DNA of 12,985 bases from assembly GCA_000697335.1 (NCBI GenBank), contig JNEM01014466.1, positions 1-12,985 of the forward strand, read 5' to 3'. Position 1 is the first letter of the stretch; each line of letters starts with the position of its first letter. The notes beneath the pieces were generated by a model, which was not told the DNA's origin, searched no databases, and worked only from the letters and a program-made list of their open reading frames with translations. The position numbers and the translations under genes are program-made. Below, piece after piece: positions 1 to 9,250 of this stretch. This DNA is from Conidiobolus incongruus B7586. Lineage: Eukaryota; Entomophthoromycota; Entomophthoromycetes; Entomophthorales; Conidiobolaceae.

Positions 1-175
1 TAATTGCTTTGGGCAATTAAAAAACCAGCTTGCAGGAAAGAAAATTTCTGCAGGAAAATTTAATTGGTTTGTGAAACATCAAATTTCAGTCCTTAATAAA
101 AAGAACTGTTTTTTAGGTGTTAGAAGTTTGCCAAAAGTATGGCAAAAAGTTATTAATAATAAAGGAAACTATTAA
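1..175 (+). mobile_element. Mariner-type transposase, C-terminal fragment
   Basis: An open frame runs from base 2 to a TAA at 173-175, giving 57 residues that enter from beyond the left edge. The end reads LPKVWQKVINNKGNY, which matches the way mariner-family (Tc1/mariner superfamily, DDD/E) transposases finish: a conserved Trp-x-Lys, then a short spacer and Gly-x-Tyr just before the stop. Upstream, FGQLKNQLAGKK resembles the conserved stretch F-x-x-L-x-x-x-L-x-G-K that follows the last catalytic Asp in mariner proteins. Catalytic residues, the DNA-binding domain and the left terminal repeat lie outside the window, so activity cannot be judged. No stop or shift is seen in the visible part. 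I could not identify the right terminal inverted repeat in the AT-rich DNA after the stop. Family assignment is fairly confident at superfamily level and less so at subfamily level. Confidence 0.6.
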
Positions 176-890
176 ATTTATATTATATATTTATTTTTAT
201 ATACTATATATTCAAATGTTTATTTATTTTTAATTGCAAAAAATTCCCATTATTAAAAATACAGAGTAATATTAAATAGAATATGATGAATATAACTAAA
301 TTATTTATATTTTCCAAATAATATTTTTTGGAATATTGAATTATATTTCAATAAATATAGTTTAATATTTTAAAAATTAATTTATATGAATAAAATGATT
401 AATTCACTATAATAATTAGTTTTTAAATAATATATTTATTTTTTATATTATTTTATTATAGTCTAGTATAAATATGAAATCAAAATTCATTTTTTTATAT
501 AATATTTCATAATAATCATTATTTTACTATATATAACTTTAATGAAAATATATATTATATTATACTTTTTTGAAATTATTCTTTTATTAAATAAATTAAA
601 TTAAAACTTTAATATATTATTATAAAATTTAAATAATAGAAATTTTTTGCAAAATAAAAATAAATAACCATTTTGATATATAATATACAAAAATAACAAT
701 ATAATATCACTTTAATAGTTTTTTTAGTATTAATAACTTTTTATTATATTTTTAACAAATTTCTAATATATAAAAAAATAACTCTGTTTATTAAAAAACG
801 GAAATTTAATATTTTATAAATCAATTCAATTTTTTATAAAAATTATTTTCTTATAAGTTAATTTATTAATTATTTAAAGCAATTATAATC
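176..890. other. Extremely AT-rich DNA, no gene seen
   Basis: This stretch is almost entirely A and T, with homopolymer runs and short palindromic TA blocks. Stops are dense in all frames and nothing resembles a protein family or structured RNA. The right end of the neighbouring mariner element should lie near its start, but no convincing terminal repeat was found. Confidence 0.6.
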
Positions 891-909
891 CTGTCTCTTA
901 TACACATCT
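891..909. other. Nextera/Tn5 mosaic-end sequence, probable library artefact
   Basis: The 19 bases CTGTCTCTTATACACATCT are identical to the reverse complement of the hyperactive Tn5 mosaic end used in Nextera tagmentation libraries. They sit inside DNA that is otherwise almost pure AT, and an exact 19-base match by chance is very unlikely. Only a single mosaic end is present: the rest of the adapter does not follow, and neither does the second half of a mate-pair junction. The simplest reading is an untrimmed adapter at a read end that became a join in the assembly, so the DNA to its left and right may not be adjacent in the genome. Confidence 0.9.
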
Positions 910-984
910 AATCTATATTGAAAAATAAAAATAAAAATTTTCTATTATTTCAAATTTAAGATAATAGTAAAAAAAATTAAACAT

Positions 985-1480
985 TATAATTAAATAATAA
1001 TAGCCTATTATAAAAGCCTTGTTATTAATTATATTTTAATAAGTTTTGTTATATAGTAGCTATTTTTAATTTTAAATTTCTAATTATAAAATATTTTATA
1101 TCTTTATTAATTAATTTAAGATTAAAGCCTAATATATATAATATAATAATATAAATATTATAAAACTATCAAAATTATCTTTTAACTAAAATAAATAGGT
1201 TGTTTCTGAATATATTTATTAATTTTAATAAAAATTACAAAAATAATATTTAAAATTAATATTTTAAATTTTAATAAGTTTTAAATAATTACTTATCTAG
1301 CTTTAATATAATTTATCTAATAATTAATAATAAATATAAATAATATAGAATTTTTGAAAGTTAATTATAAATTCTAAATAATTTTAAAATATATGATATT
1401 AATTTTTATAATTATTAAAATAAAGACTATTAATAATTATATTTATATTGAAATATAATTAATTTAAATAATACACTTTT
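985..1480 (+). repeat. Left arm of a long diverged inverted repeat
   Basis: This AT-rich segment aligns collinearly with the reverse complement of 12490-12985. Four blocks anchor the match: 1031-1061 with 12897-12925, 1178-1199 with 12750-12780, 1252-1290 with 12662-12700, and 1366-1440 with 12511-12592. Spacing between block centres is nearly the same in both copies (about 135, 85 and 130 bases against about 145, 85 and 130). Identity within blocks is high, while the parts between them are diverged and need small gaps. It has no coding potential. It may be an old non-coding dispersed repeat, a decayed LTR or a MITE-like element; the sequence does not decide. The exact outer ends are uncertain. 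Confidence 0.6.
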
Positions 1481-1788
1481 AAACTTTGAACTTTTAATAA
1501 AAAATTTATATATTCTTATATATAAAATTTAAAAATATATTTTTTTATTTATTTTATATATTTTATTTTTTCCTAAATTTTAAAATAATGGTTATATTAT
1601 TTTTTTTATTTATTTAATATTTAATTATATTAAAAAATATATTTATTTAAATCTTAAACTATTATTTAATAAATTATTAATAGATTTGATATTAAGATAT
1701 AATGATGATGCTAGTTTTTTTACTATGTTATATAAGTGATATTTAAAATATATCTTATTTTTATTTGTATCTTTTTGGTTATATATAG
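1481..1788. other. AT-rich DNA, nothing recognised
   Basis: Long T and A runs, no frame of note and no clear continuation of the repeat that ends before it. Confidence 0.5.
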
Positions 1789-2115
1789 ATTTAAGATAGT
1801 TTGGACAAAATAAGTTATAACAGATAAGAAATGGATTTATTGGACTAATTTAGTGGAGTCAGGATGCAAAGGAAGCTAAGATAAGAAAAGACTATTAACA
1901 GACTAATTACACCAGAGTTCTCCCCCTGTGGAAGGCTATATTGTCTAATTATTTATAGGAGAGTGAGATATATTATAATTTATGAGAATTCTGAGAATGG
2001 TTATAGATCTGTGAGATAAGTCTTCTATATTAAATCTTCTAACTTTAAGTTTATTAAACCATTTTGCACTATTATAATTTGTAAACCTTTTGCCACCAGT
2101 TGCTACATGGAGATT
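1789..2115. other. Less AT-rich island of unknown nature, LTR-like at best
   Basis: This stretch stands out from its surroundings by many more G and C bases, including a run of five C near 1921 and several GGA/GAG words. No frame stays open on either strand for a recognisable protein. On the plus strand there is a TATA-like word (TTATTTATAG) near 1949, followed about 100 bases later by ATTAAA-type poly(A)-like words, an arrangement seen in solo LTRs. However, I see no clear TG/CA ends and no target-site duplication. It could equally be a fragment of another repeat or of an untranslated exon. The compositional island is real; its identity is open. Confidence 0.3.
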
Positions 2116-2399
2116 TTTGTAAATAATTGATGTTTAATGTTTTACATATTATGATGTTTTGAAAAATATTTATTGTTCAACTCAGGTAAAATTTGTAATT
2201 TTGTGATTTTGAGTTAATTTTTTTAATAAAATTCTTCTAGAAAATGATATTATATATACTGAATATTATTTAATATTAAATCAGTTAATATCATATAAAT
2301 AAATACTAAAACTACATTGAAATAGTTATAATTCATAAGATAGTGTTTGATTAAGTATATGAAATTTTATTTTGAACCACTAGATATTAATTTAAATCG

Positions 2400-2405
2400 T
2401 TTATT
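2400..2405 (-). promoter_or_regulatory. Candidate poly(A) signal of the lipase gene
   Basis: Read on the minus strand this is AATAAA, about 21 bases past the TAG stop of the lipase. It has the right word, strand and distance for a eukaryotic polyadenylation signal. In such AT-rich DNA the word is common, so this rests on position. Confidence 0.4.
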
Positions 2406-2426
2406 ATGAATTAAATAAAATATGGA

Positions 2427-3446
2427 CTAACATAAAAAGTTTATGAGTTGGTTGAAGGCTCTGATGTGATCAAGTAAATCGATATCCTCTCTAGAACTCC
2501 AGGCACAAGCTGGATCTTCATCCCATTCTTGGCTGCATACTATCACTTTGTCACCACTCTCGTCCTTGTGAGTGTGGAATTCACCTGGTAAATGCACATA
2601 CTTGAGTTGACGGGGGCCTAATTGATTGACGAGATCACCTTGCATGGTGTATCTAGCAATTGGGAAATTGAGGGAAACGGCATAGTCGACAAAATCCTTA
2701 TTACCTACACGAGGGGCATGATAGGCAAAGAGTTTGTAAGGAACCTTCATTTCATTGAGCTTGGGGCCCAAATCAACAGCTTGAACAGTTGCACTGGCAC
2801 CACCCAAACTGTGGCCAGTGAAAATGATAGTATATCCTTTATATCTGGTATTTTTCACCATATTCATCAAATATTTGTTCAATGGACCTGAGTTGGAATT
2901 ATAAACACCCAAAAAGCCCTTGTGTACGAGGACTCCTTCTTTAGCACCTGGGAACTGGACAGGTTCATAGCTCAGATTTCTAAGCCAGTTCTGAATGTTG
3001 ATACTACCTCTGTGGGAAATGATGATTTCCTTAGTTTTGTGATTAGCACCAATTACAACCAGTGTACCATAGTAAAAATTGCGGAATACTTCTTCGACCT
3101 CGTAATCAGTACAGAATAAAGTACATTGCCAGTTGGCCAAGTGCTGGAACACACAGTCGGAGGTGATTGCAGATTCCAAATGTCTCTTGACGTCAGCAAT
3201 AGAAGGAACTTGAACAGTAGTGGCCTTGGTCAATCTAATGGGAGGAGCCTTCTTAGTCAAAGAAATAACATCTTGGATAAATGTCGGAGGAATTTCCAAC
3301 AAATCATCGAAAAAGAGCTTCGGTTGAGGCTTGCTTTCAGATCCTGATCTGAATTCAGCAGTTGGGATGGCTAATTCTTCAAGTGTTTTATTATTCCAAG
3401 CAAAAGTTGGCAGTAAACCTAAACAGATCAAAATTGGCTTAATCAT
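2427..3446 (-). CDS. Secreted class 3 lipase (Rhizomucor miehei lipase type)
   Basis: A 339-residue alpha/beta hydrolase predicted to cleave triacylglycerol esters outside the cell. Residues 1-16 (MIKPILICLGLLPTFA) form a signal peptide. Residues 17 to about 88 look like a propeptide ending at a Lys-Arg pair (87-88), a plausible Kex2 site, leaving a mature domain of about 251 residues (269 in Rhizomucor lipase). The nucleophile elbow GHSLGG gives Ser213; Asp271 (in GDLVNQLGP) and His327 (in LLDHIRAF) complete the triad. HRGS places the oxyanion Ser148 at the start of a lid helix (148-162). Six cysteines (98, 108, 112, 304, 314, 339) fit the three disulfides of the family, with Cys339 as the last residue. 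A possible N-glycosylation sequon lies at Asn157. The frame has no introns or internal stops, uses CAA/CAG for Gln and ends at TAG. The first Met gives the complete signal peptide. It is much less AT-rich than its flanks and looks functional. Confidence 0.95.
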   Translation of the reverse strand: MIKPILICLGLLPTFAWNNKTLEELAIPTAEFRSGSESKPQPKLFFDDLLEIPPTFIQDVISLTKKAPPIRLTKATTVQVPSIADVKRHLESAITSDCVFQHLANWQCTLFCTDYEVEEVFRNFYYGTLVVIGANHKTKEIIISHRGSINIQNWLRNLSYEPVQFPGAKEGVLVHKGFLGVYNSNSGPLNKYLMNMVKNTRYKGYTIIFTGHSLGGASATVQAVDLGPKLNEMKVPYKLFAYHAPRVGNKDFVDYAVSLNFPIARYTMQGDLVNQLGPRQLKYVHLPGEFHTHKDESGDKVIVCSQEWDEDPACAWSSREDIDLLDHIRAFNQLINFLC

Positions 3447-3507
3447 TGTTTATATTTTTATCAAATATTTAACTGATGGTAGCTATTTCATTCGTCGTGA
3501 TTAGTTC

Positions 3508-3516
3508 TATATATAT
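3508..3516 (-). promoter_or_regulatory. TATA-like box upstream of the lipase
   Basis: On the minus strand the word ATATATATAG lies about 62 bases before the lipase ATG. This would place transcription start some 30 bases further on and leave a short leader of about 30-40 bases. TA-rich words are common here, so the support is the position just outside the gene and the relative scarcity of such words in the less AT-rich leader around it. Confidence 0.4.
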
Positions 3517-3529
3517 CTTCAACTCCAGA

Positions 3530-4446
3530 CAATTCAACCTGAGATATTTTTCATAATAAATTAATTGGAAGTCTGGTGATGAAAACTGTTAAAAATTTTA
3601 ATTACTCTAAAAATAAGAATTTTGTATAAGCCTTCCAACTGTTTAATTGATTGAAGCAAATATGATATTGGATAAATTCGAATCATCCTGATATTAATAT
3701 TTCTCCACTATAAATCATTTATTTGCTAATTATATTTTTGGAAATTGATATGCCATCCCTTAATTTTTAAGTTGTTTACAAGTTTGAATAGTGTGTATCA
3801 TATTGTTCTATTTAACCAAATTCGGAATACTATTAAAAATTCTTCCGTTAATTATTTTGTTCACATTTTTGAATAAAAATATCATATCATTTTTTATAAT
3901 AATTTAAAGAAATTGATATATTGTCTAATATAATTGAAAATCGTTTAAGAATCTTATTTAAAATCCTTATTAGCTTGAATTGTTTTCAAATCAAATATTA
4001 TTAAAATCTATACATGGTCTTTAATAGTCTAAGTTTAGTCTAAAAGTTGCATCATTTATAATCTTCAAGTTAGAATAAGATCATATAATAAATATATCAG
4101 ATTACATCAATATCATCAATCCGAGATTGGATAAAAATTCTCACTCAGATATCAGTTTATATAATTATAGTCAACAATAGAATCAGTTTTTGAAAAAAAA
4201 TTAGTAAACTTTAATAATTGGAATACCTGTCATGAGTAAGAAATAAATTTCCATCTATGTTAAAATTAACAAAGTTACTTAGATATATGAGAACATTAAA
4301 TATGGTACAGCCTTTTTCTTCTAAATAATCACATTACAATAATCAAATCTGAGTTGTTTTAATAGATGACAAGTGGCTGAAATTTGGATTGCTTATAAAA
4401 TGGCATCATTGGATTATATTGCTAATCACAAACTAGAACTTGTCAA
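3530..4446. other. Gene-free stretch, moderately AT-rich
   Basis: Composition is less extreme than at the window ends, which may reflect decayed coding DNA, but stops interrupt every frame within short distances and I recognise no family. A short plus-strand reading near 4384-4460 (DYIANHKLELVKWL) superficially resembles an ankyrin-type repeat, but it is isolated and not called. Confidence 0.4.
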
Positions 4447-4677
4447 ATGGTTAAATGCAAAAATGAACCTTGTTTGCTTTACGATATAATCCACCAAATC
4501 TTTTCAAATTCAATATTGAAGCATGCTTCTAAACGAAAATTAATATTTTGTTTGAAGAATATATTTTTAGCTATTTTAAATATTGGAAATTCCGTAGTTT
4601 TAATAAATATAAATGAATTCTATCTCAATCAAAATGGATATCCAAATTCCAAATATTATACTAATTCCAAAATTTGA
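4447..4677 (+). pseudogene. F-box domain relic (probable F-box/LRR protein start)
   Basis: A 76-residue frame ends at TGA 4675-4677. Residues 9-26 (PCLLYDIIHQIFSNSILK) resemble the opening of an F-box (leucine, a DII-x-x-IFS core, then a short helix). The continuation FCLKNIFLAILNIGNSVVLININE resembles the second half (V-C-K-x-F then L-W-x-x-V-x-L). F-box proteins bind SKP1 and bring substrates to SCF ubiquitin ligases, and in fungi they often carry leucine-rich repeats after the F-box. Here the usual Trp near the end of the box is not recognisable, the middle is garbled, and the frame stops soon after the box. Remains of a repeat region may follow to about 5200, but I cannot trace it in one frame. 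I read it as a dead fragment; a short unrelated protein cannot be excluded. Confidence 0.45.
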
Positions 4678-5645
4678 ATATATTTTAAGAAAATTATTCT
4701 TTTGTTTGATATCAAAAAACAAATGAAGACAATAAGTTAATAAACCTCATCCTTTTAATTATAAGAGTTATACCTTTAAAAGTTAGACTATATTTCAATT
4801 GCTGAAAATTGGATAAATTTAATTGATTTGAGATTGATAGCAGAAAAATTCAATATTTTGATATTATATCATTTCAAACTATAAGCCCTCTAATTAATAA
4901 CCTCATAGAGCTTAAAAAGCATTGATTTGCAGAATTATATTTGCCACGTTGATAATCAAAAACAGTATTATCACCACAAAACGAATTCTCTATTTTGATA
5001 TAAAACAATAACTATGTCGAGTTTGAGAAATACAGTATTGACTATAAAGCTTTGACATTCCAGAAACCTTGTTATAAACTCTATATTTTACGAACCAAAT
5101 CCTGATTTTGAAAATTATTCAATCCAATATTATTTGCTATAATATGAATAAATAGCCTCAATCTCTCCAACTGATTCATTAATATCAATCAATTTTAATA
5201 TAAATAAATTAAAAACAAAAAATCACAAACACTTGAAAATTAAATAAACGAATGTTGAAATTAAATGAAATTCATATTATCTATATATCTTATGGATACT
5301 TTAAGATAAAAGATGCTTCTAAATTGAATTATCTACTTTTAAATCATAATCATTCAAATACTGGAAATTAGTGTGTCAAATCATAATTATTTCTATTTTT
5401 CCATCGTTTGATATTGACATTATTCAAGTTATTGTAAAATTCAACTATCATTAATTACTTGAATAATTACAAAATTTAATAACACTGAACAAGTATATTA
5501 GCTAATACCTTTATTCCGATATATTTCCTTAAGTTAAATCATTTTTGAAAATAGTAGAAATATGTTGTTTAAAATTTCAAATATATGAAAACTATTGAAT
5601 GCACTTTCAATGCTCTTTATATTGGAATGTATAAAATGAATTTAA
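4678..5645. other. No intact gene; possible leucine-rich-repeat debris
   Basis: Composition is like the F-box relic before it and unlike the extreme AT DNA elsewhere. Short plus-strand snippets rich in Leu, Ile and Asn (for example around 5018-5130) would suit a decayed leucine-rich repeat region of the same dead gene, but stops are frequent and no repeat register can be shown. Treat this as unassigned. Confidence 0.25.
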
Positions 5646-5664
5646 ATATATATATATATATATA
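5646..5664. repeat. (AT)n microsatellite
   Basis: An uninterrupted run of alternating A and T, 19 bases long. Confidence 0.9.
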
Positions 5665-6165
5665 GTAAAATTAATTCTCAAATCACTCCAAAAAAATGCT
5701 ATGTAAAATTTATCCATTAACATAATAATCATAGATATAGAAAAAACAAATCCATATAATATTAATATCCATACGAGGAATATATATTTTTTATCAATGT
5801 ATTTATGCAGATATAAGTATGATCTACTTTAATATGAATAAAATATATTTCTTGATATCATCTAAAATTTAAATACTGTGAAGTTGTAGTATTTCATGTC
5901 ATTATATATAGTGATTTGAAATATTTTATTGATTGAACAAGGAAATTAAATTTGAATATTTTTCTCGAAACTCTATCATTAATCATTAGTTTTATTTGAA
6001 TTTCAGACTTAAAATTTTTCACTATATTATTTATTTACTATTTAATTAACATTCACCAATATAATTTTTGATAATATCTTGGACATTTTAATAATAGATG
6101 AGGTTATTTATAATATAATAATGCTCGTTTCAAAATATTGTATTGACACATTAAGGCTACCTAAA
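5665..6165. other. AT-rich DNA, no gene seen
   Basis: No frame or RNA recognised. If the minus-strand receptor-like relic just to the right was once a full gene, its later helices would have lain here, but nothing recognisable remains. Confidence 0.4.
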
Positions 6166-6510
6166 TCATAATTTGCCCATACAACTCATCATGGCCTATT
6201 AACTTAAGGAGATATAACCAAAGAATGCCCATCACACCACTTCAAGATCTGGTATTTTATAAAACTTATTACATTCTTTTACATCACCTACGGCCAATAT
6301 ATAATCTATAACAAAACAATGGTTGAAATACATTTTCATCATCCGCAGCCTTCTGTGAAGTTCATTAAGCCCTTAACGAGCCCTAATAAAGCACTTTAAT
6401 CCAAACTACCAAACAAACCACAAACAAGCTGTTCCCCTTCCTATTATCTAAATACTACCAACAATTGCTAAAACCACATTATCTTGAATATCATTAATTG
6501 TTAATAATTG
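6166..6510 (-). pseudogene. Decayed multi-helix membrane protein, possibly GPCR-like
   Basis: One minus-strand frame keeps protein-like character for 115 codons with no shift of frame but seven in-frame stops: TAG 6449-6451, TAG 6406-6408, TAA 6373-6375, TGA 6232-6234, TAA and TAG at 6196-6201, and the closing TGA. It reads as a hydrophobic helix (NVVLAIVGSI and on to ACLWFVW), a basic loop (IRAR, then GLNELHRRLRMMK), a second helix (YFNHCFVIDYILAVGD), a polar loop with Cys (VKECNKFYKIPDLEVV) and the start of a third helix (WAFFGYISLS). This helix-basic loop-helix order resembles the front of rhodopsin-like (class A) receptors known to be numerous in some early-diverging fungi. No diagnostic DRY motif is seen. 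The local DNA is clearly less AT-rich than the flanks. That it is dead coding DNA is fairly likely; the family is a guess. Confidence 0.4.
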
Positions 6511-7458
6511 ATTTTATAATTAGATCTGATGATTAATATATATTTCCAAAGTTTATTATAGCTATATTTCTCATAACTCATACAATTTAATAATATTTAT
6601 AATATAATTTTGAAAATAAAAAATAAAAAATTCTAAATGCTCTGAAATGTATTATTTTTTTTAATTTTGGCAATATTTATATATTATTATTTCATTATAA
6701 GAGATATAATTTTAGAATACTATTAACTTTATAATTATTATGTCCAATAGTAAATGAAAAATTATTTTATTTAATAATTATACACAAATTGACCAATTTA
6801 ATAACTATTTAAGGGTATCTTTGTATTTTATCCAATATTCATATCTTAGTGATTCATATTATTTTAAAATAATTATATTTAAAAATGCATCAATTTCTAA
6901 ATTTAATTTTCAAGATTGATTTTTAATATAAATAAAAGTCTTATTTTACATTTATACTATACAATATCACCAATTAAATTCTCAAAGAATAGCATATTAG
7001 TGAAGTGTATACCATTTATTGATCTTAAAATCATGTATTAAAATAACGTGCTTTGTATAAGGCTATCTGGAATTAGGCATATTTGCTATTGTTTTATTAT
7101 AAAAATAAATTTATATTCAAATTTTTGAAAGTTTTAAGAAAATAAACAATTTTGTGAATCTGATATCAACTTAATTAAAATAAATATATAATCAACTACA
7201 TTTTATTTTATTAATTTTCTTCATATGAATACAGATAGTCAATTGCTATTTAATACATATTCAATTTATTAAATAATTTTTTGAACAAATTAAATAGAGG
7301 TCAAAATGATAAAAAAATAGAATTTTAAGAATTATTAGTAAATAATAATATTAAAAAAATTGCTTGATCAATGATAAAAGAACTAATTCCAATGAATAAT
7401 TAAATTGAGTTTCTATTATAAATGCAAAAGGTTAAATTACATATAAATAGATAGCATA
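6511..7458. other. AT-rich DNA, no gene seen
   Basis: Very AT-rich, with stops throughout all frames. It separates two oppositely oriented relics, and no promoter can be picked out. Confidence 0.5.
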
Positions 7459-8543
7459 GAAGAGTTATCAAATGATATAAATATTGGCTTCCGCGCTGCT
7501 GTGAGTCCTATGTACATGCACTAGTCTTAAGATGGATTTTTAAATGTTTCTTAGCTTACTTACCAAGATGAATTTGCTATCCAAGGCACAGGATTAATAA
7601 TTGCAAAAACTACTACTATCTATCCATCCAAATTGAAAAGTCACTCCTTATTGTGCTGGGACTTATCACAAGGAGCATGTTCCTACCTATATAAGCTTAT
7701 TTATGAATTGGTTCATAATCTCAGCGGTAAAAATGGTTGTTGGAATCGCTTATACTGGTCGTAAAGCCTGTTCTTTTCTTAACTTCTCTAATTCCATGAC
7801 GGCTGTCAATGCTAAAAATGGTGGATGGACTAATGTTTTAGGGTTATATAGTGAGATTTGGCTCAATAAAAATTTTATTCAGCTTCATGTGCTCACTACG
7901 GATCAAATCAAAGAAGCGATTGAAACCTTCAAAGTGGCAGCTAGAAAAGCCAATGTAGCCTGATATGATGTACCTGAAACTCACAGTCCTCATGGATATC
8001 TCAAACATTCATTACTCAGTCCTAATTCGAATCATCATACTGATGAATATGGAGATAACTTCGAAAATAGATATTGATCCCTGTTAGGATTAATTGATGA
8101 TAATACTGGAATCTGGCCCAATAAAAAGCAGGTATTCGTCAGATTGAGCTGCACTGACTGAGTAGATCAAAACGAAACATTGATTTTGAACAAACTGTAA
8201 AACTTACTCATCTCCTGAAATCCAGAGGAGTGGATTTAATTGGTCTATCATTTGCAGGTAATTCTCCAAAGCAAAGGTTTGCAGTTGGTCCAGTATACAA
8301 GGTGCCCTTCTCCCATAGGATCCGTGAGGAAACCGGTATACAGACTAATACTGTTAGATTGATTACCACGCTAGCTCAAACTAAAGATATTTTGGAACAA
8401 GAAAAGTTAATTTAGTGTTTATCGCATGCCAGTACTTTCCAGACTCTGACGTTTTTTTGAGAAATGTTATTGAATTCGATCAAAGCATCAAATTTTTGAC
8501 TCAGTACTATTTAAGTTAACCTAAAACTAAAGGCACTGAATAA
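7459..8543 (+). pseudogene. Old Yellow Enzyme family FMN oxidoreductase (NamA/YqjM-like), broken
   Basis: Members are FMN-binding TIM-barrel enzymes that use NADPH to reduce activated C=C bonds. Family landmarks appear in order: INIG and VSPM (7480-7512), GTGLIIAKTTTIYP (about 7585-7630), a TGRKA motif (7757-7771), the substrate-binding His pair in THSPHGYL (about 7979-8002), [10 protein letters not shown] (about 8042-8071), VRLSCTD (about 8138-8158), VDLIGLSFAG (8230-8259), VYKVPF and VRLIT. The copy is dead. Within homologous stretches stops lie at 7522 (TAG), 7528 (TAA), 7552 (TAG), 7961 (TGA where Gly is expected), 8075 (TGA where Arg is expected) and 8159 (TGA where Trp is expected). The frame changes near 7641, 7692, 7735, 8180 and 8410. 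The active-site Cys after SPM is Tyr, and the His before TGRKA is Tyr. The final part ends at TAA 8517-8519 or 8541-8543. It is less AT-rich than its flanks, so loss may be fairly recent. Confidence 0.88.
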
Positions 8544-9231
8544 ATTCTCGATATGTCAACATTAACCAATCTCTAATGTACTAAACTAATAACTGAGTAA
8601 AAAATAACTCTATAGTACTAATATGCTTCAATCTTGTGTTAATATTTCGATATCCATAAATTTTTTATCTAAAAAATGATAATGAATAAATCATCTTATA
8701 TTAGTAACAAAATTCATATTTTTATCGGTATTCATACTAAAGAAATTAAATTTTATATTGAATTATCAAGCAATGATATAAGATTGAAAATAAAACAACA
8801 AATAAAGTAAATATTTTAATTGGATATTTTTATTACACCATTAAATTTTTATATTACTTAAGAATATGTACAACATTTGAACAAAAAATATAAATTCAAA
8901 ATTTGGTTGTCAGTATTAAAATGTTTTAATATTAGTCCTAGTATCAATGTAATTGATTAAAATATTAGTGCAAAAGTAATAGCTGGGAATTTAAATTGTT
9001 AAAAATAAATCCAAAATAATAGTTAATTTATAATAATATAGAAGTTGAGCATTAAAAATTAAAAATATTAATTTTAATAACCTTTTATTGAAGATATATT
9101 TTGAAAGTTGAAATTGAATTATATAGAAAATATTAAAAATTTGAATTTAAATTTTGATAACAATGAAATCATTAAATTCTGATAAATTTTTATCCATATT
9201 ATATTTAAGTAGCGAAATATTCTAAATTATT
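8544..9231. other. AT-rich DNA, no gene seen
   Basis: No protein or RNA recognised between the dead oxidoreductase and the tRNA-Gly terminator. Confidence 0.5.
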
Positions 9232-9236
9232 AAAAA
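9232..9236 (-). terminator. Pol III terminator of tRNA-Gly
   Basis: Five T on the minus strand, 14 bases after the tRNA discriminator base, the usual RNA polymerase III stop. Confidence 0.7.
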
Positions 9237-9250
9237 GACCAACCTCCATA

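Noticed and set aside
176-890. Possible organellar DNA or a CRISPR-like array in the AT-rich parts
   Set aside because: No organelle genes, rRNA or regularly spaced repeats are visible. Short recurring AT words are expected from composition alone.
2622-3347. Open frames on the plus strand opposite the lipase
   Set aside because: They are antisense shadows of the lipase reading frame, and none resembles a protein family.
4384-4470. Ankyrin-like reading (ANHKLELVKWLNAK) on the plus strand
   Set aside because: It is a single short match with stops on both sides and no neighbouring repeats, and it overlaps the better-supported F-box reading in another frame.
7500-7560. TAG and TAA in the oxidoreductase relic could be read as Gln, suggesting a ciliate-type genetic code
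   Set aside because: The intact lipase uses only CAA/CAG for Gln and ends at TAG. The relic also has TGA stops at Gly, Arg and Trp positions and several frame changes, which a changed code cannot explain.
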